This document shows positions 41,822-51,421 of a stretch of DNA of 64,000 bases, one piece after another (the first letter of the stretch is position 1; every line of letters starts with the position of its first letter). Both the position numbers and the translations under genes were made by a program. This DNA comes from Microbacterium sp. VKM Ac-2870 (GTDB lineage Bacteria; Actinomycetota; Actinomycetes; Actinomycetales; Microbacteriaceae): contig NZ_JADKSH010000002.1 of assembly GCF_015350795.1 (NCBI RefSeq), positions 372,001 through 436,000 on the forward strand, given 5' to 3'. The notes beneath the pieces are model-generated. The model saw only the letters and a program-made list of their open reading frames with translations. It had not been told where the DNA came from and made no database searches.

Positions 41822-44218
41822 GTGCGTATCCGAAGCCGGTCCCCCCGCCCCGCTCGGCCCACACGGCGGCGGATGTTCGCCGGGGTCGTCGCTGCAACTG
41901 CGGCGCTGCTCGGGTCTCTCGTGCTCGCTGCGCCGGCTCAGGCTGCGCCGCAGGCGCTGTCCACGGCCGTGGATGCCGGGATCGTCAAGGCCGCTGCGGT
42001 CACCGGATTCAATCCTGAGAACATCATCTCGGACGCACTCTTCTACGACGGCAATGCGATGTCGTCAGCGGACATCCAGGCGTTCCTCGACGCCAGGATC
42101 GGTGGCTGCGGCAACGGCAAGTGCTTGAACGTGTTGAACGCGAGCATCTCTTCGCGCGATGCGTGGTACTCGGCGGTGACGGGCGATCTCGTGTGCTCCG
42201 CGCTCCAAGGCGGCACGATGCGTGTGTCGGAGCTCATCTATCGGGTTCAGGTCGCATGCGGCATCTCCGCAAAGGTGATCCTCGTCACGCTTCAGAAGGA
42301 GCAGGGACTCACCACGAGCAGCGCGCCGTCGGACTGGAACCTCCAGGCGGCGATGGGGGCTTCCTGCCCGGACACGGCGCCGTGTGATCCCGCCTACTCG
42401 GGCGTCGGCCCGCAGATCGTGCAGGGCGTTCGTCAGCTCAAGATCTACAAGGCGGGACGTTTCGCCAAACAACCGGGCGTCAACTTCATCGGCTATAGCC
42501 CGAACTCTTCGTGCGGCGGCACGAACCTCAACATCCAGAACTACGCGACCGCGGCACTGTACAACTACACGCCCTACCAGCCGAACGCCGCATCGCTTGC
42601 TGCGGGCTGGGGGCTCGGCGACGGATGCTCGAGCTACGGCAACCGCAACTTCTTCAACTACTACACGAGCTGGTTCGGCTCGACCACTGCCGTGCCCTCC
42701 GCGTTGATCCGCAGCGCCTCCGCCCCGACCGTCTACCTCGCGACGGGCACCAAGCGATACACCGTGACCGACGTCGGCGACTACGTCGAGCTCGCGAGGG
42801 TGTACGGCGCGGCCGCCGTCGTCTCCGATTCCTATCTGAGTTTCGTGACGGACGCCGGCCCGGTCACCGCATTGCTTCGAGACGAGACAACGCAAGACAT
42901 GTGGTTGATCCAGGGGGGGCAACGCCACAAGCTCCTCACCTGCGCGTCAGTCCAGGAATGGGGGAGCACCTGCGCGGCCCCCTCCAATGTGTCGTCGTCG
43001 ATGCTCAACTTCATCCCGATCGGCGCGGATGTCGCTGACTTCTTCACTGTCCGCGGAACCACACAGTGGGGGCGTATGGAATCGGCCAGCGTCGTCACCC
43101 CTCTGTGGGATGCTGCTGCTGCTCGTTCGGTGAACGGGGGTGTCACTCCGACAGCATTCGATATCAGCCCCACCCTGTACGGGAAGAAGACGAAAAAGGC
43201 GCTCCAGTTCGCGCCCGGGCAGCTGGTGCGCAGCAACGAGAACGTTCAGGTCTACTTCACCGCAGACTCGTCCAAACTCCTCGCCGTGAATGCGTGGTCG
43301 GACGTCGCCGCCTATGGTCGATCGGCATCCAACATCGCCTTCGTGCCCCAAGCCCAGTTGCTCGCCGGATACTCGCCGGCAGGCACGGTCACGCCCACCC
43401 TCCGGTGCGATGGAGTGACCTACATCGCCTCGTCGGGACAACTCGTCCGTCTCACCGATCCGGCGCGCGCAGGGCTGCCGACCACGGATGTCACCGCGGT
43501 GACGTGTGCGGCCTTCCCGATCGCGGCCACCCCGGTGGACGGTCCACTGTTCGTGAAGTCGACCAGCGCCGATTGGGTGTATCTGATCGAACAAGGCGCC
43601 ACCCGACGAGTCTCCGCGTGGGCCGCGCTGCTGGCGGCATCCGGAGGTGTCGTCCCGACGATTCTGACCGTTCCGGATCAGTTCATCGCAGCTCTGTCCG
43701 TCGGTGCTCCCGTCATGGACGGCCTCATCGTCAAGATCGGAACGGGGCCCACTCTCTCCCTGGTCAGCGGAGCGACCCGGAACGCGATCGCGTCGCCCGC
43801 TGCTGCGGCCGACGCGGGGATCGTGCTCGACTACACCGCTGTATCTGATGCCGACGGCGCGTCCCTGGCCGCAGGCGCGACTCTCGGGCAATGGGTGCGC
43901 TGCGGTGACTCCACCTGGTTCGTCGGGGGCGGAGGTCGCACAGCGGTCACCGCTGAGGCCGCGACCGGGTTTACGCCTGCCGCGCTCTCGTCTGCGACGT
44001 GTGGTCGGATTCCCGTATCCTCGTCTTCCGCGCCTCTTCCGAAGGTCTTCGTCAAGGCGAAGGGCGGTCCTCAGGTCTACATGGCAGATGGCGGCGTGTA
44101 TCGGCTGGTGCCCGATTGGGCGACGCTGCTGCGTGTCACCGGGGGAACGGTTCCGCCGATCCTCGTCATGTCCGACGACGTGTTCGCCGGGTTGTCGAAG
44201 GGCGCTCCGGTCAGTTGA
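41822..44218 (+). CDS. Large secreted repeat protein, possibly wall-associated
   Basis: This 798-residue exported protein begins with an arginine-rich n-region, a hydrophobic core and AQA near residue 41 (signal peptidase I type). The next 250 residues contain NPENIISDALFYDGNAMSS, paired cysteines and VILVTLQKEQGL, which resembles the helix and glutamate of lysozyme-like folds; this is a suggestion only. From about residue 300 there are several copies of a 70-90-residue unit with the pattern VYL...G..R.V..W..L....G..VP (copies near 303, 577 and 749). No sortase or anchor motif is seen. The GTG start is uncertain. Confidence 0.65.
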   Translation: MRIRSRSPRPARPTRRRMFAGVVAATAALLGSLVLAAPAQAAPQALSTAVDAGIVKAAAVTGFNPENIISDALFYDGNAMSSADIQAFLDARIGGCGNGKCLNVLNASISSRDAWYSAVTGDLVCSALQGGTMRVSELIYRVQVACGISAKVILVTLQKEQGLTTSSAPSDWNLQAAMGASCPDTAPCDPAYSGVGPQIVQGVRQLKIYKAGRFAKQPGVNFIGYSPNSSCGGTNLNIQNYATAALYNYTPYQPNAASLAAGWGLGDGCSSYGNRNFFNYYTSWFGSTTAVPSALIRSASAPTVYLATGTKRYTVTDVGDYVELARVYGAAAVVSDSYLSFVTDAGPVTALLRDETTQDMWLIQGGQRHKLLTCASVQEWGSTCAAPSNVSSSMLNFIPIGADVADFFTVRGTTQWGRMESASVVTPLWDAAAARSVNGGVTPTAFDISPTLYGKKTKKALQFAPGQLVRSNENVQVYFTADSSKLLAVNAWSDVAAYGRSASNIAFVPQAQLLAGYSPAGTVTPTLRCDGVTYIASSGQLVRLTDPARAGLPTTDVTAVTCAAFPIAATPVDGPLFVKSTSADWVYLIEQGATRRVSAWAALLAASGGVVPTILTVPDQFIAALSVGAPVMDGLIVKIGTGPTLSLVSGATRNAIASPAAAADAGIVLDYTAVSDADGASLAAGATLGQWVRCGDSTWFVGGGGRTAVTAEAATGFTPAALSSATCGRIPVSSSSAPLPKVFVKAKGGPQVYMADGGVYRLVPDWATLLRVTGGTVPPILVMSDDVFAGLSKGAPVS

Positions 44219-45131
44219 TTCCGCGGGCGTAGCTCGCGAGTTGCGCTCGAAAGACAGCATCGAGTCCGGCACTGAAGGTGGTGCTGACGAGACCGTCGAG
44301 GTCTGTCCACACCTCCGATCTCACACGGAGATCACGTGACTGCCCGCGCGGGTCGCCGCCGCCGAGAATGACCGGCGATCGACGACGGCGTAGCCGGTTC
44401 TGTTCCCCGAGGATCGCCCCGACCGACACGGCCGTCATGGCTCCGATGATCTTCGTCACGACGCTCCCAACATCGAGCGCGGCGGCGCGGCGGACTCCCG
44501 CGTCGACGACGAGGGCACAGTCGTCCTCGAAGATGTAGTCGCGAAGCGTGTCCAGGGAGACATAGATAGAGACGGGCGTTCCGGTGAGGAAAGTGCGTGC
44601 GACGACGGAGATCAGGCCCTGCGCTTTGCCGAGGTCCTGCCCGGGTCCGTAGAGGTTCGTGATGCGACCGATGAAGGAGCGCCACCCCCCGGCGGCGGTG
44701 CCGTCGCGCAGGATCTGCTCAATCTCCAGCTTCGCTCTGCCGTAGTCGGAGCCGGCGACCGCGGTGGTCGACTCGGTGAACGGCGGCCGTGTGGAATGCG
44801 CGTACGCGCCGCCCACTGAGGACGCAAGGAAGAACGTCACTCTTTCCCGGTCCCCAGCCGACACGTCGCTGAGGGACGAGACGAAGTCGCGGAAGACGCC
44901 TACCTCGCGGTCGAGCTGTTCTCGAGGGGTGGAGGTGACGCTCTTGCCCGCGCACCAGTAGATCTCGACCGGTCCCGTGGTCTGCGCGAGGAATCGACTC
45001 AGCCCTGCATGAAGAGAGCGGCTCGCCTCGGCCGAGTCGGACCACGGGATGTCGATGCGAAACGGCTCATCGGGGCGCGCGCGGGCGACCGCGTTACCCA
45101 GAAGCCCACGCCCGATGATCCACCTATTCAC
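44211..45131 (-). CDS. NAD-dependent epimerase/dehydratase family protein
   Basis: An extended short-chain dehydrogenase of 306 residues with an abbreviated dinucleotide loop (IIGRGLLGN) at the N-terminus, FLASSVGG and the catalytic pair in DYGRAKLEIEQ. The segment ITNLYGPGQDLGKAQG is typical of nucleotide-sugar epimerases. The substrate cannot be told. It overlaps the 3' end of the secreted protein gene by 8 bp (convergent) and the stop of the following GT2 gene on its own strand by 8 bp, so it follows that gene in an operon. Confidence 0.82.
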   Translation of the reverse strand: MNRWIIGRGLLGNAVARARPDEPFRIDIPWSDSAEASRSLHAGLSRFLAQTTGPVEIYWCAGKSVTSTPREQLDREVGVFRDFVSSLSDVSAGDRERVTFFLASSVGGAYAHSTRPPFTESTTAVAGSDYGRAKLEIEQILRDGTAAGGWRSFIGRITNLYGPGQDLGKAQGLISVVARTFLTGTPVSIYVSLDTLRDYIFEDDCALVVDAGVRRAAALDVGSVVTKIIGAMTAVSVGAILGEQNRLRRRRSPVILGGGDPRGQSRDLRVRSEVWTDLDGLVSTTFSAGLDAVFRAQLASYARGIN

Positions 45132-46170
45132 GGCGGCGGGTTTCTCCTCGTCCGAGTGGTCCCGCGTCGGGGTCGCGCACGATCAGGTACGCGGGCTTGC
45201 CCAACGCCATGTTCACGGAGACGCCGACGTACTCCGCCACGATTCCCAGCGACATCAGGATGATGCCGGTGCCGACCGACGCCATCACCATCAGCGACGT
45301 CCATCCCTCGGGGATGTCACCTGACGCGAGACGCATCGAGACCAGGACGAGGGCGTAGACAATTCCGCCCACGAAGAACAGCGAGCCGACGGCGGCGACC
45401 AGGCGCAGTCCTCGCGTCCCTGACGTGAGGATCATGCGCCAGAAGTGGCCCATGAGTCGGCGGTACGAGTACCCGGAGCGTCGATCGCCCTCTTCGCGCA
45501 ACGCCACCGGGGCGGTGATCACGCGCGCGGCCACCCAACCGAGCGCCACGTCGAGGTAGACGCCGGTTCCGGCATAGGCGGCGACACTGCGTCCGATCTC
45601 GCCGAGGATGAGCCGGTAGCTGTTGAAGTTCTCGGCGTCGCGTCCTCCGAACACTGTTTCGAGCAGCCGCTTGCTCAGGCGTGAAGCAGCGTTGCGTATC
45701 GCGCCATGGGGCGGGGAATTGGTGGGTTTGGCGTAGACGACATCCGCCTGTTCACGCAGCGCGTGATCGAGCATCGAGGCGATGTCGGCGGGGTTGTGCT
45801 GGCCGTCCTCGTCGAGAGTGACGATCCAATCGCCGCCTGACGAGGCGATCCCCGCTAGAGTCGCCGCATGCTGGCCGAAGTTGCGGCTCAGCCAGATGGC
45901 TTTGATCCAGGGGAACTGGGCCGACAGGCTCCGGATGGTAACGGCCGACCGGTCCGGCCCGCGGTCGTAGGAGAGTACGACTTCCTCCACCACGGCGAGG
46001 TGTCCGGCGCCGGTGACGAACTGCTTGGTGAGGGGACGTATCTCTTCGATGATCGCGCCCAGCGTCCGCTCGCCCTGGTACACGGGGATGACGATGGAGA
46101 TGCGGTGGACGAAAGGCGGCACGTCGTCCGGCACCTCGTGTCCATCGGCGGACTCGGTGAGCGGTTGCAT
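45124..46170 (-). CDS. GT2 polyprenyl-phosphate-type glycosyltransferase
   Basis: About 348 residues. The N-terminal GT-A domain begins HRISIVIPVYQGERTLG and has the DxD-like VTLDEDGQHNPAD with the family's SRNFGQHAATLAG. Two hydrophobic helices near the C-terminus match DPMS/GtrB-like enzymes that load a sugar onto undecaprenyl phosphate. A GtrA flippase is encoded divergently next door, as usual for such pairs. I prefer the ATG at 46170, with CACAAT (46183-46178) 7 nt upstream. In-frame starts reach back to 46251. Confidence 0.85.
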   Translation of the reverse strand: MQPLTESADGHEVPDDVPPFVHRISIVIPVYQGERTLGAIIEEIRPLTKQFVTGAGHLAVVEEVVLSYDRGPDRSAVTIRSLSAQFPWIKAIWLSRNFGQHAATLAGIASSGGDWIVTLDEDGQHNPADIASMLDHALREQADVVYAKPTNSPPHGAIRNAASRLSKRLLETVFGGRDAENFNSYRLILGEIGRSVAAYAGTGVYLDVALGWVAARVITAPVALREEGDRRSGYSYRRLMGHFWRMILTSGTRGLRLVAAVGSLFFVGGIVYALVLVSMRLASGDIPEGWTSLMVMASVGTGIILMSLGIVAEYVGVSVNMALGKPAYLIVRDPDAGPLGRGETRRRE

Positions 46171-46310
46171 GTGCTCCATTGTGTCAGCGACCGACCGCGT
46201 GTCCGGCATTGTCGAGGCGGGCGGCATGCACAGCCGGTGCTCGGGAGGCATCCCGTAACGTAGAACGCGGCGGTCGCCCCGACCGCCGAAGCCGTTGAGA
46301 GGAAGCCCAC

Positions 46311-46835
46311 GTGCCGGTGAAAGACACGGCCGGAAGGATCGTTCGCGATCACCGATTCCGGTTTCTGCTGGTGGGCGGGATCAATACGGCATTCGGCTTC
46401 CTTGTCTTCGTGGTCCTGGATCTCACTCTCGGCCGCGCATTGGACAATGCGGGCCTGCGGGTGGTCGCCTCGATCGCGACGCTGCTGATCGCCCACGCGA
46501 TCGCGTCGTTGCTGGCGTTCGCGCTCTATCGGCGTTTCGTCTTTCGCGTCACGGGTAACGTCCTCATCGACTTCCTCCGCTTCGAGAGCGTCTACGCGGT
46601 GCCGCTTGCCATCAACATCCTGGTACTCCCGGTTCTCGTGGCCGTGGGAATCCCGCGGATCGCCGCTCAGGGCTGCATCATCGTCGTCACCACGCTGTTC
46701 AGCTACTTCGGGCATCGCTTCTTCTCGTTCCGGCGCGCGGACGCCTCGGAACCCGCGCGTGATCCCCTCGCCGAGGCCTTCGCGCACGACCGTCGCGAGG
46801 CCGCATCGAACGCACCCTCGGAGGACGGGCGATGA
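46311..46835 (+). CDS. GtrA family membrane protein (putative lipid-linked sugar flippase)
   Basis: A 174-residue protein with four hydrophobic helices. It starts RFLLVGGINTAFGFLVFVVL and ends with SYFGHRFFSFRR, both classic for GtrA (PF04138). GtrA proteins are thought to flip undecaprenyl-phosphate-linked monosaccharides made by GtrB-type transferases such as the divergent neighbour. GAGAGGAAG precedes the GTG at 46311. The stop overlaps the next glycosyltransferase by ATGA. Confidence 0.9.
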   Translation: MPVKDTAGRIVRDHRFRFLLVGGINTAFGFLVFVVLDLTLGRALDNAGLRVVASIATLLIAHAIASLLAFALYRRFVFRVTGNVLIDFLRFESVYAVPLAINILVLPVLVAVGIPRIAAQGCIIVVTTLFSYFGHRFFSFRRADASEPARDPLAEAFAHDRREAASNAPSEDGR

Positions 46836-47680
46836 CCGTGCCGGAGCTCTCCATCGTCGTGCCCGTGCGTAACGGGATGCCGTATCTCCCGGATGCCATT
46901 GGATCGGCGCTGGCCGAGTTGCCCCCCGACGGCGAGCTCGTCGTGCGAGACAACTGCTCGACCGATGGCACGGCAGCGTGGCTGGCGGCGGTCGATGATC
47001 CCCGGCTCCGCGTCATCACCGGAACCGATGACCTCACCGCGGGGCAGAACTGGACGGCAGTTGCGAAAGAGGCGAGCGGAACCTTCGTCAAGCTTCTGTG
47101 TGCCGATGACTTCGTCACGCCGGGTGGTGTTGCGCGCCAGCTCGCCGCAGCGCGCGAGACGGGCGCGACGATGGTCGCATCGCGGCGCCGAGTCGTCGAT
47201 GGCGACGATCGTGTCGTCATGACATCCCATGGCCTCGGAGGGTTGATCGGGATCCACGAAGGCCGCCGGGCGTTGGCTCACTCCGTGAGCTCGGGAACCA
47301 ACGCGTTCGGCGAGCCCTCTGCGGTGCTGATGAGGCGCGACGCACTGCTGGCCGCGCTTCCCTTCACCTCAGAGTTCCCCTATCTCACCGACCTCGACCT
47401 GTACGCGCGCGTGCTCGCGCAGGGCACGTTCGTAGGGCTCGCTTCGGTCGATGCGGGCTTCCGGATCAGCGCGACGTCGTGGTCGAGCGCGGTCGGCAAC
47501 GCTCAGCTCCGCGAGTTCCGATCATGGGTCGAGGCCAGGATCGTCGACGGCGGCCTGACACTGACGCGCACCCAGCGCGCCAAAGCCGGTGTCATGATTC
47601 CGGCGAAATTCGTCGCGCGCAGGATCGTCAACGAGTTCTCCAGCCGCGCCGCCGCGAGGCGGGCCGCTGCGCGGTCGTGA
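46832..47680 (+). CDS. GT2-family glycosyltransferase
   Basis: An inverting GT-A enzyme of 282 residues. ELSIVVPVRNGMPYLPDAI at the N-terminus and DNCSTDGTAAWL bind the nucleotide sugar; LLCADDFVTPGG provides the metal-binding aspartates. No membrane helices are visible, so it is probably a soluble or peripheral transferase in glycan assembly. Overlaps gtrA by 4 bp. The acceptor and donor are unknown. Confidence 0.88.
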   Translation: MTVPELSIVVPVRNGMPYLPDAIGSALAELPPDGELVVRDNCSTDGTAAWLAAVDDPRLRVITGTDDLTAGQNWTAVAKEASGTFVKLLCADDFVTPGGVARQLAAARETGATMVASRRRVVDGDDRVVMTSHGLGGLIGIHEGRRALAHSVSSGTNAFGEPSAVLMRRDALLAALPFTSEFPYLTDLDLYARVLAQGTFVGLASVDAGFRISATSWSSAVGNAQLREFRSWVEARIVDGGLTLTRTQRAKAGVMIPAKFVARRIVNEFSSRAAARRAAARS

Positions 47681-47686
47681 TCGCGC

Positions 47687-48565
47687 TCACGCCCCGCCGG
47701 TCATCCGGGACGCCGCGAGCGTACGTGCGAGCCCGTCGACGAGGCTGACCTGCGGCACCCAACCGGGCGGCGTCGGCCAGTCGCCCGCGGTGAGGGGGCG
47801 ATCGTTCACCGTGGTGCCGTCGGCGTATCGGACACCGAGTCGTCTTCCCGCGAGCTTTCCGATCGCATCGACGATCTCGCCCACGGTGTGAACCGACTCC
47901 GTGCGGATCGTCGTCAGCGCCGGTGACGGCGCGCTGAGCAGAATCGCGAGCGCGTCGGTCACGTCGTCCAGGTAGGTCAGGTTGAGGGGCTGGTCCTTGA
48001 CTCCGAGGCGCACCTCGTCGCCGCTGAGGGCGGCGCCGACCAGGAGCGGGATCAGTTTGTCGCGGGTATCGCCGGGCCCGTACGTGTCGTAGAGGACGAC
48101 CTCGCGCACATCGACCGCCCGCTCTCGACGGTAGTACGACGCGATCGTTGAGAATGCCTGCTTCGTGGCGGCATACAGGGAGCTCGGCTGCGCCTGCCCC
48201 TGTGAGAATTGGAAAAAGCTCGAGGCCGTGACGACGGGAACCGACAGTTCAGCCGCGGCGTCGAGGACACCCGTCCCGAACTCGACGTTCGCACGGATAA
48301 GCGGGCCGATATCGGTGGGCGCGTGGGTGCGGAGGTAGTGCGTCGCCAGGTGGGCCACGGCATCCGCGCCGCTCGCCTCGACGGCCGCCGAGGCCCCCGC
48401 CGGTCCGTCGACGATACGTACCCCCGCGCCGATCGCCGTCAGCTCTGACACGACCTCGGTCGTACCATCACGGACGAGGACATCGACCTCCCATCCGCGC
48501 GCTCGCAGCGTGCGCACGAGCCCACGTCCGAGGAATCCGGTGGCCCCGGTGACCGCTACCTTCAT
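47687..48565 (-). CDS. NAD(P)-dependent sugar-nucleotide reductase/epimerase
   Basis: A 292-residue extended SDR with VTGATGFLGRGLVRTL at residues 5-20 and the catalytic YAATK motif after SSL. LYDTYGPGD and a C-terminal substrate loop follow. It overlaps the 3,5-epimerase-like gene by ATGA and stands back to back with the CDP-3,6-dideoxyhexose genes, so it is a candidate for the last, C4-keto-reducing step (AscF-like). A 4-epimerase role in another sugar pathway is possible. GGAGG precedes the ATG at 48565; a much longer upstream frame shadows the neighbour. Confidence 0.78.
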   Translation of the reverse strand: MKVAVTGATGFLGRGLVRTLRARGWEVDVLVRDGTTEVVSELTAIGAGVRIVDGPAGASAAVEASGADAVAHLATHYLRTHAPTDIGPLIRANVEFGTGVLDAAAELSVPVVTASSFFQFSQGQAQPSSLYAATKQAFSTIASYYRRERAVDVREVVLYDTYGPGDTRDKLIPLLVGAALSGDEVRLGVKDQPLNLTYLDDVTDALAILLSAPSPALTTIRTESVHTVGEIVDAIGKLAGRRLGVRYADGTTVNDRPLTAGDWPTPPGWVPQVSLVDGLARTLAASRMTGGA

Positions 48566-49098
48566 CGTCCCGATGCCTCCGAGTCGTCGCGTCTGGCGCC
48601 GAACTCGGCGAGAGTCGGCAAGGCGTCGTCGCGCGCGGACGTCGACGTGACCGGCAGCGGCCAGTCGATGGGCACGGAACGCCAGTTGATGCCCGCATCG
48701 TGTGCGGGAGAGAACTCCCGGTCCTGCGCGTAGTTGACGATGGTGTCCTCGGTCAGAGCCTGGAACCCGTGTGCGAAGCCGGCCGGTACCAACAGCGCCG
48801 TGCCTTCCGCCGCGGCGAGGTGGTACCGGCTGATCGTTCCCCAGCTCGGCCCTGGACGCACATCGACGAGCACGTCGGCGATCTCGCCCGCGGACACCCA
48901 CACGAGCTTTGCCGCTGCGGCAGGCGCGAGCTGGAGATGCATCCCACGAACCGTGCCGGGGCTTGAGGTGCTCCAGAACAGCTCGCGGATGACGAAAGGG
49001 ACCTCGCCGAGTGCGTAGCTGTACGGCTTGGAGAACGTCCCTCGCTGGTCGGCCACGTGGAAGGTGTCCAAGAGGACAGGCTCGTGGGGCGTACTCAT
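48562..49098 (-). CDS. dTDP-4-keto-rhamnose 3,5-epimerase family protein (AscE/RmlC-like)
   Basis: A 178-residue cupin of the RmlC family: FHVADQRGTFSKPY, GTVRGMHLQLAP with the catalytic histidine, EIADVLVDVRPGPSWG, and PAGFAHGFQALTED. In ordinary rhamnose synthesis it would act on the dTDP-keto sugar. Its neighbours here are CDP-3,6-dideoxyhexose genes, where a relative (AscE) epimerises C5 of the CDP-keto intermediate on the way to L-ascarylose. No rmlB or rmlD is in view, which favours the second reading. GAGGAG lies upstream of the ATG at 49098. Confidence 0.8.
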   Translation of the reverse strand: MSTPHEPVLLDTFHVADQRGTFSKPYSYALGEVPFVIRELFWSTSSPGTVRGMHLQLAPAAAAKLVWVSAGEIADVLVDVRPGPSWGTISRYHLAAAEGTALLVPAGFAHGFQALTEDTIVNYAQDREFSPAHDAGINWRSVPIDWPLPVTSTSARDDALPTLAEFGARRDDSEASGR

Positions 49099-49169
49099 CT
49101 GCTTCTCCTCGGCTCTCGCGCACGACGGCTCACGCACATAGGTCAACGGTATGCGAAACGGCCGTGGGA

Positions 49170-49198
49170 TAGACTGATCGAGCCCTCGCCCGGGCGAG
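49170..49198 (+). promoter_or_regulatory. Candidate -10 and leader palindrome for rfbF
   Basis: TAGACT (49170-49175) suits a -10 and would start transcription near 49182. The palindrome CTCGCCCGGGCGAG (49185-49198) would lie at the beginning of the leader of the cytidylyltransferase mRNA (ATG at 49226). No -35 is clear. Confidence 0.4.
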
Positions 49199-49225
49199 TC
49201 CGACGCACAGAGTGGAACCGTAAAC

Positions 49226-49999
49226 ATGAAAGCCGTACTCCTGGCGGGTGGCCTCGGGACCCGCATGCGCGAAGAGACCGAGTTCCGTCCGAAGCCCATG
49301 GTCGAAGTCGGCGGACGGCCCGTTCTCTGGCACATCATGAAGATCCTCAGTTCGCAGGGGATCAAAGAGTTCATCATCTGCACCGGCTACAAGAGCGAGC
49401 AGATCGCGAACTACTTCGCAAACTACGGTGCGGTCAGCAAGGACTTCACCATCAACCTCAGCGACAGCTCGTCGATCGTCTACCACGGCGATCATGAGGA
49501 ACTCGACTGGACGGTGACGGTCGCCTACACCGGTGCCGAAACAATGACGAGCGGTCGCATCAAGAGGGCACAGAAGTACATCGGAGATGAGCCCTTCCTC
49601 TGCACGTACGGTGACGGAATCGCCAACGTCGATATCGTCGCCCTGCAGAATTTCCACCGTGAGCACGGGAAGCTCGCGACGATGACCACCACGCGCCCTT
49701 ACAGCCGATTCGGCGTGATCGACATGGATGCCGACGGCAGCGTGGCCACATTCCGCGAAAAGCCGCAGACCGACGATTGGGTCAACATCGGCTACTTCAT
49801 CTTCGAGCCGGCTGTCTTCGAGTACATGGGGCCGGACTCGATGCCTCTCGAGGAGCGCCCCCTCCACACGCTGGCCGACCTCGGGCAGCTCTCGGCTTTC
49901 CGACACGACGGTTTCTGGCAGCCGATGGACACATATCGTGAGTCTCAGATGCTCAACGATCTGTGGAAAAAGGGCGCCCCCTGGAAGATCTGGGACTGA
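49226..49999 (+). CDS. rfbF: Glucose-1-phosphate cytidylyltransferase
   Basis: Makes CDP-glucose from CTP and glucose-1-phosphate, the first committed step to 3,6-dideoxyhexoses. The 257-residue protein matches RfbF/AscA/DdhA closely: [38 protein letters not shown], and [11 protein letters not shown]. The C-terminal [10 protein letters not shown] and the ending PWKIW are conserved in this family and distinguish it from RmlA-type thymidylyltransferases (one is encoded at 55941). It opens the plus-strand dideoxysugar gene set. Confidence 0.93.
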   Translation: MKAVLLAGGLGTRMREETEFRPKPMVEVGGRPVLWHIMKILSSQGIKEFIICTGYKSEQIANYFANYGAVSKDFTINLSDSSSIVYHGDHEELDWTVTVAYTGAETMTSGRIKRAQKYIGDEPFLCTYGDGIANVDIVALQNFHREHGKLATMTTTRPYSRFGVIDMDADGSVATFREKPQTDDWVNIGYFIFEPAVFEYMGPDSMPLEERPLHTLADLGQLSAFRHDGFWQPMDTYRESQMLNDLWKKGAPWKIWD

Positions 50000-50027
50000 T
50001 CGCTCACACGCGCGAGCGCGGGAGCCC

Positions 50028-50050
50028 CACAGCCCGTCCGCCGGGCTGTG
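50028..50050 (+). terminator. Hairpin between rfbF and rfbH
   Basis: CACAGCCCG (50028-50036) and CGGGCTGTG (50042-50050) form a perfect 9-bp stem with a 5-nt loop. There is no U tract. It is followed by TAGACT (50065-50070) inside CGGTAGACTACCG, a possible -10 for rfbH. Confidence 0.55.
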
Positions 50051-50111
50051 CCTCGGCGAGGCGGTAGACTACCGCGTCGGTCCACATGCCGACAGGCGGA
50101 GAAGGAGCATC

Positions 50112-51419
50112 GTGAGCGTGTCGAGAGAACAGATCCTCGGGTTAGTCGAAGAATTCGCTGCGGAGGAGCTCGCGAAGAAGCCGTTCATCCCCGGCGAAAG
50201 CACCGTTCCCGTCTCCGGTAAGGTCTTGGACCCTTCGGACTATGCGGCCCTCGTAGACGCCTGTCTCGACGGATGGTTGACATCGGGTAGGTTCCACCGA
50301 GACTTCGAGGAGAAGCTCGCAACGTATGTCGGCGCGCGCAGCGCACTGTTCGTCAACAGCGGCTCGAGCGCCAACCTCGTTGCCCTGAGCGGTCTGACGA
50401 GCCACAAGCTCGGCCGCCGCGCCCTGCAGCCCGGGGACGAAGTCCTCACGGTGGCTGCAGGCTTTCCGACGACGGTCAACCCGATCATCCAGAACGGATT
50501 GCGGCCCGTCGTCGTTGACATCGAGCTGGGCACCTACGACGCCATCGCCGACCGGCTTCGCGAGGCGATCGGACCCAAGACGCGCGCGATCATGATGGCG
50601 CACACCCTGGGTAACCCCTTCGACCTCGACACCGTCCAGGAACTCTGCAAGGAGCACCGACTGTGGCTCGTCGAGGACTCTTGCGACGCCCTCGGATCGA
50701 CCTACCGCGGACAGCGGACGGGCAGCTTCGGCGACACCGCGACCGTCAGCTTCTACCCCGCCCACCACATCACAACGGGCGAAGGCGGCGCGGTGTTCGT
50801 AAAGTCACCCCTCGTTCGCAAGCAGGTCGAGTCGTTCCGTGACTGGGGTCGAGACTGCTACTGCGAAACCGGTCAGGACGACACCTGCGGTAAGCGCTTC
50901 GGATGGCAGCTGGGTGATCTTCCCTTCGGCTACGACCACAAGTACACGTACAGCCACATCGGCTACAACCTCAAGGCCACCGACATCCAGGCGGCGCTCG
51001 GTGTCTCGCAGCTCGACAAGATCGACCGGTTCTCGGACGCTCGCAGGGACAACTTCCGCTACCTGACATCGAAGCTCGCGGGCACGGAGGGACTCATCCT
51101 CCCCGTCGCCACCCCGAACTCCGACCCGTCGTGGTTCGGGTTTCCGATCACTTTGGATCCGGCGCACCCCGCCGACCGCGAAGAGCTCATGGCGTTCCTC
51201 GGTGCGCGCAAGATCGGTACGCGTCTGCTCTTCGCCGGCAACCTGACCAAGCAGCCCGCCTACCGCAACGTCGACTTCCGTGTCGTGGGCGACCTGACCA
51301 ACACCGACATCGTCATGAACCGCACGTTCTGGGTGGGTACCTACCCCGGTCTGACGCGCCCGATGCTCGACTTCGTCGCTGAGTCGATCCGCGAGTTCAT
51401 GACGGCGAAGAGCGCGTAA
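50112..51419 (+). CDS. rfbH: CDP-6-deoxy-L-threo-D-glycero-4-hexulose 3-dehydrase (E1)
   Basis: PLP- and [2Fe-2S]-dependent enzyme that removes the C3 hydroxyl from the CDP-keto-deoxyglucose. The 435-residue protein has the diagnostic E1 features. The PLP lysine is replaced by histidine in [14 protein letters not shown] (about His218). The cluster cysteines are at 191, 249, 251 and 259, exactly C-X57-C-X-C-X7-C. These set it apart from ordinary sugar aminotransferases. AAGGAG lies 4 nt before the GTG at 50112; a second GTG at 50118 is equally possible. The reductase at 52478 would supply its electrons. Confidence 0.95.
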   Translation: MSVSREQILGLVEEFAAEELAKKPFIPGESTVPVSGKVLDPSDYAALVDACLDGWLTSGRFHRDFEEKLATYVGARSALFVNSGSSANLVALSGLTSHKLGRRALQPGDEVLTVAAGFPTTVNPIIQNGLRPVVVDIELGTYDAIADRLREAIGPKTRAIMMAHTLGNPFDLDTVQELCKEHRLWLVEDSCDALGSTYRGQRTGSFGDTATVSFYPAHHITTGEGGAVFVKSPLVRKQVESFRDWGRDCYCETGQDDTCGKRFGWQLGDLPFGYDHKYTYSHIGYNLKATDIQAALGVSQLDKIDRFSDARRDNFRYLTSKLAGTEGLILPVATPNSDPSWFGFPITLDPAHPADREELMAFLGARKIGTRLLFAGNLTKQPAYRNVDFRVVGDLTNTDIVMNRTFWVGTYPGLTRPMLDFVAESIREFMTAKSA

Positions 51420-51421
51420 GT

